From: Fimbriimonadaceae bacterium
GTDB lineage: Bacteria; Armatimonadota; Fimbriimonadia; Fimbriimonadales; Fimbriimonadaceae
Direction of reading: 5' to 3'
Assembly (NCBI GenBank): GCA_020851885.1
Contig: JADZBW010000287.1
Span: 1 to 10,745 of the forward strand
DNA length: 10,745 bases
The notes below the pieces were generated by a model. The model was not told the DNA's origin and did not search any database. It saw only the letters and a list, made by a program, of their open reading frames with translations. Positions 6,911 to 10,745 of the stretch are shown in pieces (within the stretch, counting starts at the first letter, position 1; every line of letters begins with the position of its first letter). The translations under genes were made by a program, and so were the position numbers.

Positions 6911-7882
6911 CTATCGAGTCGAGTGCCACCGCCATGCGGTCTGGCAAATCGTTCTCAAATCGCTGTGCACCGGATTCCAACCAAGATCGTTCTTGGCCTT
7001 CAAGGCGGAAGCGTAGAGCGCGATCGCATCGCCCGCCCTTCTTGGACCTTCCACCACTGGCACGGCCTTGCCCGAAACCGATTCGACCATCGAGATGACT
7101 TCCCGCACCGAGCTACCCGTCTCACTTCCCAAATTGAACGCGGTCGAAGCCCCTCCTTCCATCAAGTATCGAAGCGAGGCGACGTGCGCGCTGGCCAAAT
7201 CGGATACGTGGACGTAGTCGCGAACGTTGGTTCCATCGCGGGTTGGATAGTCCGTACCAAACAAGCTTAGGGACGGAATTCGACCCATCGCGGCGAGAAT
7301 CGCATTGGGAATGAGGTGGGTTTCTGGATCATGGTCTTCGCCCAACTCCCCGTCTGGATCTGCGCCGGAAGCGTTGAAGTATCTCAGCGCCACCGACCGG
7401 GTCCCACTGGAGGTTTCGAACCAGCGCAGCAAATGCTCCCCGATGAGCTTGGTATCGCCATAGGGGCTCACCGCCGACTGGGGAAAGCTCTCGTCGATTG
7501 GGACGCGTTCGGGATTGCCATAGGTTGTGCATGAGGAAGAGAAGACAACCTTGTCCACGCCTTCCTCTGACGCAACCTGGAGCACCGTCCGGAGACCCTC
7601 CACATTGTTGGAGAAGTAGAGCCCCGGCTGCTCAACCGACTCTCCCACGTATGCCAAAGCGGCGAAATGGATGATCGACTCGATCTGGTGCTCGCGCATG
7701 GCAGAACGAATCGCCTCGGCATCTCGAATGTCGCCCTCGACGAACGGGCCGTACTTCACGGCCCAGCGATGCCCCCGAAAGAGGTTGTCGAAGACGATCG
7801 GCTGAAATCCCTCGGCGGCCAAGGCCTTTGCCGTGTGGCTGCCAATGTAGCCCGCCCCACCTGTCACCAAAACTGAACTCAC
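6911..7882 (-). CDS. galE: UDP-glucose 4-epimerase (GalE)
   Basis: This cytosolic, NAD-dependent extended-SDR epimerase (323 residues) interconverts UDP-glucose and UDP-galactose and would supply UDP-galactose for the glycan made by this locus. It has the NAD-binding GGAGYIG (8-14), the conserved FSSSCTTYG (114-122, with the catalytic Ser/Thr equivalent S117/T119), the catalytic YxxxK Y141/K145 in SPYGDTK, ALRYFNASGADP (165-176) and RDGTNVRDYVHVSDLA (215-230), all classical GalE signatures. At the position equivalent to E. coli Tyr299/human Cys307, in RRAGDAIALYAS, it has Leu289, a bulky residue, which favours non-acetylated UDP-hexoses. The start is GTG 7882 with only a weak ribosome site. 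It converges on the exported-protein gene and is the last chromosomal-type gene before the presumed mobile element; its upstream flank (from about 7950) looks replaced by the element's end. Confidence 0.96.
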   Translation of the reverse strand: MSSVLVTGGAGYIGSHTAKALAAEGFQPIVFDNLFRGHRWAVKYGPFVEGDIRDAEAIRSAMREHQIESIIHFAALAYVGESVEQPGLYFSNNVEGLRTVLQVASEEGVDKVVFSSSCTTYGNPERVPIDESFPQSAVSPYGDTKLIGEHLLRWFETSSGTRSVALRYFNASGADPDGELGEDHDPETHLIPNAILAAMGRIPSLSLFGTDYPTRDGTNVRDYVHVSDLASAHVASLRYLMEGGASTAFNLGSETGSSVREVISMVESVSGKAVPVVEGPRRAGDAIALYASALKAKNDLGWNPVHSDLRTICQTAWRWHSTR

Positions 7883-7949
7883 GGCCTATTCTGAATCAAA
7901 GTGGAGCAAGAGGCGGTTTGCCAGGCTCATGGACAGGGAAGATCAGCCC

Positions 7950-7966
7950 TGGCGGAGAGGGAGGGA
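7950..7966 (-). other. tRNA-Ser 3'-end fragment, probable att site of the integrative element
   Basis: Read on the minus strand these 17 bases are TCCCTCCCTCTCCGCCA. They fit the end of a tRNA gene: T-stem strand CCCTC, acceptor strand CCTCTCC, discriminator G and CCA; G73 with this acceptor is typical of tRNA-Ser. No matching GGAGAGG 5' half or normal T-loop precedes it, so it is a 3' fragment, not a working tRNA. The CCA end points towards galE and the broken side towards the integrase, as expected for the duplicated attachment core at the end of an element inserted in a tRNA gene. The second copy would lie outside the window. Confidence 0.5.
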
Positions 7967-8052
7967 AACACCACACAGGGAATCCAAACCCTTCTCGACC
8001 GACTCGAAGTGTACCAGCGGTTGAGTCTGTGCTCATCGTAGGAGCGAGGACA

Positions 8053-8075
8053 ACGTGCGTACAGACGTGCGTACA
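8053..8075 (+). repeat. Tandem direct repeat ACGTGCGTACA, period 12
   Basis: The 11-base unit occurs twice without mismatch (8053-8063 and 8065-8075), separated by one base, between the presumed att site and the integrase gene. Adjacent identical units about one helical turn apart are common for arm-type integrase, excisionase or repressor binding sites. Which protein binds here is not visible from sequence. Confidence 0.6.
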
Positions 8076-8095
8076 AATCTGGCTCAGAAGCCCGC

Positions 8096-8139
8096 TTGCA
8101 GCAAAAGCTGCAAATGACTGACCGAAAACAAACGAAAAC
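8096..8139. repeat. Short hairpin followed by a 10-bp-phased direct repeat upstream of int
   Basis: TTGCAGC (8096-8102) and GCTGCAA (8107-8113) form a perfect 7-bp inverted repeat around AAAA. Ten bases further on, CGAAAAC occurs at 8123-8129 and again at 8133-8139, exactly 10 bp apart. Together with the tandem repeat at 8053-8075 these make the 250 bp between att and int unusually repeat-rich, as in attP arms or int control regions. No gene is convincing within 7883-8217. Confidence 0.45.
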
Positions 8140-8217
8140 GCATGACAGACCCCGTGTGCGAGCATACGCCACTGGGCATTTCGAATATAGAGAGAGAGAG
8201 TCGGCGCAACTGGTCGG

Positions 8218-9372
8218 GTGACCAAATTTGCGTATGGCTACGTCTTCTCGAAGCACCCTCTTCCGAACGGACTGCGCAAGCACTACGCCACGGGTAAGAC
8301 GAAGACCCAGGCGGAGGCGGCGGCTCGGGCGAAAGCGGATGCCCATGATGCAGATTGGCAGTTGAGGAACGGAGTTGCTCCTCGCATTACTCCAACGCTT
8401 CGCCAAGCGCTCACCGAACGCCATCTGCACAGTGACCAGCCGTTCACTTCCTTCAAGAAGTACCGCTCCGTGGTTGAGTTCGCCTGCAGTTTTCAACCCC
8501 TGGAGGGCGGTAGAGCACTCGGCGATTACTACTTGAATGAGATTCAATTGCACCACCTGGAGCCGATGTATCGAGCCTGGTGCCGCAACCATGTTGGACA
8601 GAGCCAGCCGTACATGCGTGACATGCTCAACGGTCTGTTCAAGCGCCACATCAAGCTCCGAAACGTGACCGAGAATCCAGCAGAAGACCTGCCACGTGCA
8701 AAGCGCCGGAAAGCTCGGAAGAAACTTGAAGTCCGGGATGGCGACCTACAGAAGCTGTTCGACGCCGCTGACATTCGTCTTAAGGCAGCGCTCGTGTTGC
8801 TTCGCAGAAGCCTGAGGGCGGGGGAAGCGTTGGCAGTGACCGAGAGTTCCATCAAAGGGAACAGGCTCACGGTTCGATTCCAAGTCAATGACCTCTGGAA
8901 CCCTGACGGCGCAGATTCAAAGAGCGTTTGGGGTCTGGCGAAGCTTAAGCACGATGCCGAAGAGAAATCTTTCGAACTAACGCAAGCCGAACTCGAAATT
9001 CTCCACGAATCCCTGAAGCTTGCCAAGGCAACCAAGGTTTACAATGAGGTGGCGAGGAAGTGGGAGAGCCACAGATTCGTCGTGCCAAATGCCAACGGTA
9101 GCGATTGGCACTACAACGACTTCCTTCTGGCGCTCAAAGAGCTAACCGAAAAGGTTGGAGTTCCTTTCAGACCTCACGATGGTCGGCGGCTCTATGCGAC
9201 CGGTCTGATGCGGACGGAGTCGGTCAGTCCAGACGCCATTCGCCAAAGCATGGGACATTCAAATTTGGACACGACGATGCTCTACATGCGAAGCAACGCC
9301 GAGGATGATGCAAGGGTGAATGATGCTGCAGGACGACAAGTCATGCAAGCATTCGGTCTCCGGGCTGACTAG
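8218..9372 (+). CDS. int: Tyrosine recombinase / site-specific integrase
   Basis: This phage-type integrase (384 residues) cuts and rejoins att sites through a covalent phosphotyrosine. The layout is an N-terminal arm-binding-like part (about 1-55: GYVFSKHPLPNGLRKHYATG and a helix), a SAM-like core-binding domain (about 60-160), a basic linker (AKRRKARKK, 161-169) and the catalytic domain. The full catalytic set is present: R200 in SLRAGEAL, a Lys in the beta-hairpin region (K242 or K244), H320 and R323 in RPHDGRR, H347 in MGHSNL and nucleophile Y356 in TTMLYMRS. It therefore looks active. The start is GTG 8218: an in-frame TAG at 8188 leaves no other start codon, and no Shine-Dalgarno is clear. 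It lies about 250 bp from the tRNA-Ser-like att fragment, the usual place for an integrase of a tRNA-targeting element. It ends before a strong hairpin and converges with ardC. Confidence 0.95.
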   Translation: MTKFAYGYVFSKHPLPNGLRKHYATGKTKTQAEAAARAKADAHDADWQLRNGVAPRITPTLRQALTERHLHSDQPFTSFKKYRSVVEFACSFQPLEGGRALGDYYLNEIQLHHLEPMYRAWCRNHVGQSQPYMRDMLNGLFKRHIKLRNVTENPAEDLPRAKRRKARKKLEVRDGDLQKLFDAADIRLKAALVLLRRSLRAGEALAVTESSIKGNRLTVRFQVNDLWNPDGADSKSVWGLAKLKHDAEEKSFELTQAELEILHESLKLAKATKVYNEVARKWESHRFVVPNANGSDWHYNDFLLALKELTEKVGVPFRPHDGRRLYATGLMRTESVSPDAIRQSMGHSNLDTTMLYMRSNAEDDARVNDAAGRQVMQAFGLRAD

Positions 9373-9395
9373 CAACGCTTCGGTGAACGCTTGAT

Positions 9396-9472
9396 TTGAA
9401 GTCGAGACAAATTCACCCATTCACTGAGCCTCTTCAGACTTGAAGTCGAGCGATTTCCGACTTCAAGTCTGA
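9396..9472. terminator. Perfect 15-bp hairpin between convergent int and ardC, with an extra half-site
   Basis: TCAGACTTGAAGTCG (9434-9448) and CGACTTCAAGTCTGA (9458-9472) are perfect inverted repeats around a 9-base loop. On the plus strand CCATTTTG follows, so it could terminate int; there is no T run on the minus side. TTGAAGTCGAG within the left arm is repeated exactly at 9396-9406, 44 bp upstream, which plain terminator function does not explain. The hairpin lies in the 152-bp non-coding gap between the two convergent genes. Confidence 0.6.
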
Positions 9473-9524
9473 CCATTTTGAATCCAACGATGAACTCGAC
9501 CCTGAATTTTCAGAGTTCGAATCC

Positions 9525-10400
9525 CTACATTGCGACTAGCTCGCCCGTCAGCCGAGGTTCGGGCTCCGTGCTGTCATCGTGATGACCGTCACCGAGAATC
9601 CAATCGACTGCTTTCTGAGCGTTCGAAGCCGCCTTGATAATTAGACTTGAATCGGAGTGCAGCGCTTTGCTGAGCCACGAGTTGATGTACTGTGTTGCAG
9701 GAGAGAGGTTCTGTATACCAGCCTCGCTCGAAAGGAATGCAGAGCCGATTTCGGCTACTAGTTCTTCCTTGGCGTATTCCTCTGAACCGAACTGAATTCC
9801 ACTATCGAGCGAGATTCGACCGAGTCGTCCAGAGTGTCCTGTGCTGTGAATTAGCTCGTGAAAAAGCGTCCCGTAGAATGCCTCGGGGGTCTCAAAGTCT
9901 CGCATGTGGGGAACCACGACTGCATCCCGAACTGGGTAGTACGCCGCCTGTTCAGTGCCGAAGTGGAGCTTTGGGCAGTCCTTGTAACCAGCAACGATTC
10001 GCTCTGCAGCTTCCAAACCGCAAGCCTGACTTTGAACCATTGAGCCCTTCGGCAAGTCAAGTCCGCTGCACTGTTCGACGTTGAATACCGTGAAAGCTCG
10101 ACAAATCAGCCTCTCCCTTCCAGTTGACTCGTCCTCGACATCTGACCAGAGCATGACGGTTGAACCCCGCTCCCCTTTGGCGACTGAGCCGCCGAGGGAC
10201 TTCGCCTGATTGAAAGTCAGCCAACGGTGGTCGCTGAACTCGCTGAGCGAGAGCATGAGCCGGTTGATTCCACGATAGGGGCGGTTGGTCACTGCATTGC
10301 GGGGACGGCGGACTGTCCAAGGCTTGCGCCACGGCAAAACATCGCCAGCCTCGATTGCCTTGATGACCTGTTCGGTGATTCTTTGGTAGGTGCTCTTCAC
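9525..10400 (-). CDS. ardC: ArdC-like antirestriction protein (ssDNA-binding domain plus zinc metallopeptidase)
   Basis: This protein of 291 residues resembles ArdC of conjugative plasmids and ICEs, which protects incoming single-stranded DNA from host restriction. Residues about 1-110 match the N-terminal ssDNA-binding domain (ITEQVIKAIEAGDVLPWRKPW at 8-28, NRPYRGINRLML at 39-50, AKGERGSTVMLW at 74-85). The C-terminal metallopeptidase domain has the zinc-binding HExxH HELIHSTGH (181-189) followed by the conserved KEELVAEIGSAFL (211-223), which normally supplies the third ligand. Length is usual for the family (about 300). The start is GTG 10400, first start after an in-frame TAG; upstream is TAGGGG with almost no spacing. 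It lies 36 bp after the stop of the unrecognised gene to the right, so the two probably form an operon. It indicates that the region was acquired by conjugation or a related DNA-transfer route. Confidence 0.92.
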   Translation of the reverse strand: MKSTYQRITEQVIKAIEAGDVLPWRKPWTVRRPRNAVTNRPYRGINRLMLSLSEFSDHRWLTFNQAKSLGGSVAKGERGSTVMLWSDVEDESTGRERLICRAFTVFNVEQCSGLDLPKGSMVQSQACGLEAAERIVAGYKDCPKLHFGTEQAAYYPVRDAVVVPHMRDFETPEAFYGTLFHELIHSTGHSGRLGRISLDSGIQFGSEEYAKEELVAEIGSAFLSSEAGIQNLSPATQYINSWLSKALHSDSSLIIKAASNAQKAVDWILGDGHHDDSTEPEPRLTGELVAM

Positions 10401-10436
10401 CCCTATCTATTCAGAGGCGCATCCACTTTGAGGAAA

Positions 10437-10745
10437 TCAGTCTGAGTCCTGCTTTCCCTCGAAGAGCGTTCCCTCGTAACGCTTCTCCCAGTCGGGAACG
10501 AAGCCGCTGGCAGCGTGAGAAAAGAGGGTGAAGTTGTCCCTCTTGACTTTCAGACTTAGGAAGTAGATTGCGGCGGCGATTCTCCGATGCATGTCTGGCA
10601 AGAAGCTCAATGGAGCTTTGAGCGGCACTTCGCTGCTGAGACGCTCCAGGTAGCTCGGCTCGGTGCATGGGAAGACGACATCGTCCCGCATCAGATATGT
10701 GGTCAGCAGCGACGTGTGCTCGACGAGGTGAACGACCGTCTTGTA
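10437..10745 (-). CDS. Unrecognised protein, 5' end beyond window
   Basis: An open frame enters from the right edge and ends at TGA 10437, giving at least 102 codons; an internal ATG at 10691 exists but the frame has no stop before the edge, so the true start probably lies outside. The visible part is soluble-looking and mixed in charge, with stretches HLVEHTSLLTTYLMRDD, MHRRIAAAIYFLSLKVKRD and FVPDWEKRYEGTLFEGK. I recognise no family and see no catalytic motif. It reads in the same direction as ardC with a 36-bp gap, so it probably belongs to the same transfer or establishment module of the mobile element. Confidence 0.65.
   Translation of the reverse strand, partial: YKTVVHLVEHTSLLTTYLMRDDVVFPCTEPSYLERLSSEVPLKAPLSFLPDMHRRIAAAIYFLSLKVKRDNFTLFSHAASGFVPDWEKRYEGTLFEGKQDSD

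Noticed and set aside
7978..8049. Complete tRNA-Ser extending upstream of the CCA fragment on the minus strand
   Set aside because: GGGTTTGGATTCCC is vaguely T-arm-like but is in the wrong place, and no D-arm, anticodon arm or GGAGAGG acceptor strand can be built.
7896..8225. 109-codon minus-strand ORF between galE and int
   Set aside because: It crosses the tRNA-like fragment and the repeats, overlaps the int start, shows no domain and has no ribosome site; better explained as non-coding.
9511..9530. GAGTTCGAATCCCT resembling a tRNA T-loop, as a second att site or tRNA gene
   Set aside because: The flanking bases do not form a proper T-stem, no anticodon or acceptor arms are present, and it does not match the tRNA-Ser core at 7950-7966.

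Overview
The window joins a surface-polysaccharide export locus (about 1-7882) to one end of what looks like an integrated mobile element (about 7950-10745). The polysaccharide genes suggest a diderm bacterium with moderate-to-high GC. The sequence alone does not fix the phylum; Armatimonadota or a similar lineage is only an impression.

Left part, minus strand, read from right to left. A strong sigma70-type promoter (5586-5614) precedes a 66-codon small ORF and then a GT4-type glycosyltransferase (3995-5347). A 185-bp gap holds a terminator/attenuator-like double hairpin. It is followed by a tightly packed cluster: a Wzc/GumC-like polysaccharide co-polymerase carrying a P-loop kinase-like domain (1800-3809), an ABC-2 permease (Wzm type, 952-1791) and its ATPase (Wzt type, 939 to beyond the left edge). 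These genes plausibly make and export a polysaccharide: the glycosyltransferase adds a sugar, Wzm/Wzt move the chain across the inner membrane, and the co-polymerase-like protein controls length or links to the envelope exporter. Pairing a Wzc-like protein with an ABC exporter is not the textbook arrangement. In Wzt, base composition changes abruptly where the ATPase domain gives way to the C-terminal, substrate-binding type domain.

Middle. A plus-strand gene (5729-6889) encodes an exported protein of unknown function. It converges on galE (6911-7882, minus), a UDP-glucose 4-epimerase that would supply UDP-galactose.

Right part. Just upstream of galE lies a 17-base match to the 3' end of a tRNA-Ser gene (minus-strand sense, 7950-7966), the kind of scar left by tRNA-targeting integrases. 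Then come a repeat-rich 250-bp region, a complete tyrosine recombinase (8218-9372), a long perfect hairpin, an ArdC-type antirestriction gene (9525-10400, minus) and an unrecognised gene running off the right edge. These fit the int-proximal end of an integrative element, probably conjugative or mobilisable, inserted beside galE. The other end and the intact tRNA would lie outside the window.
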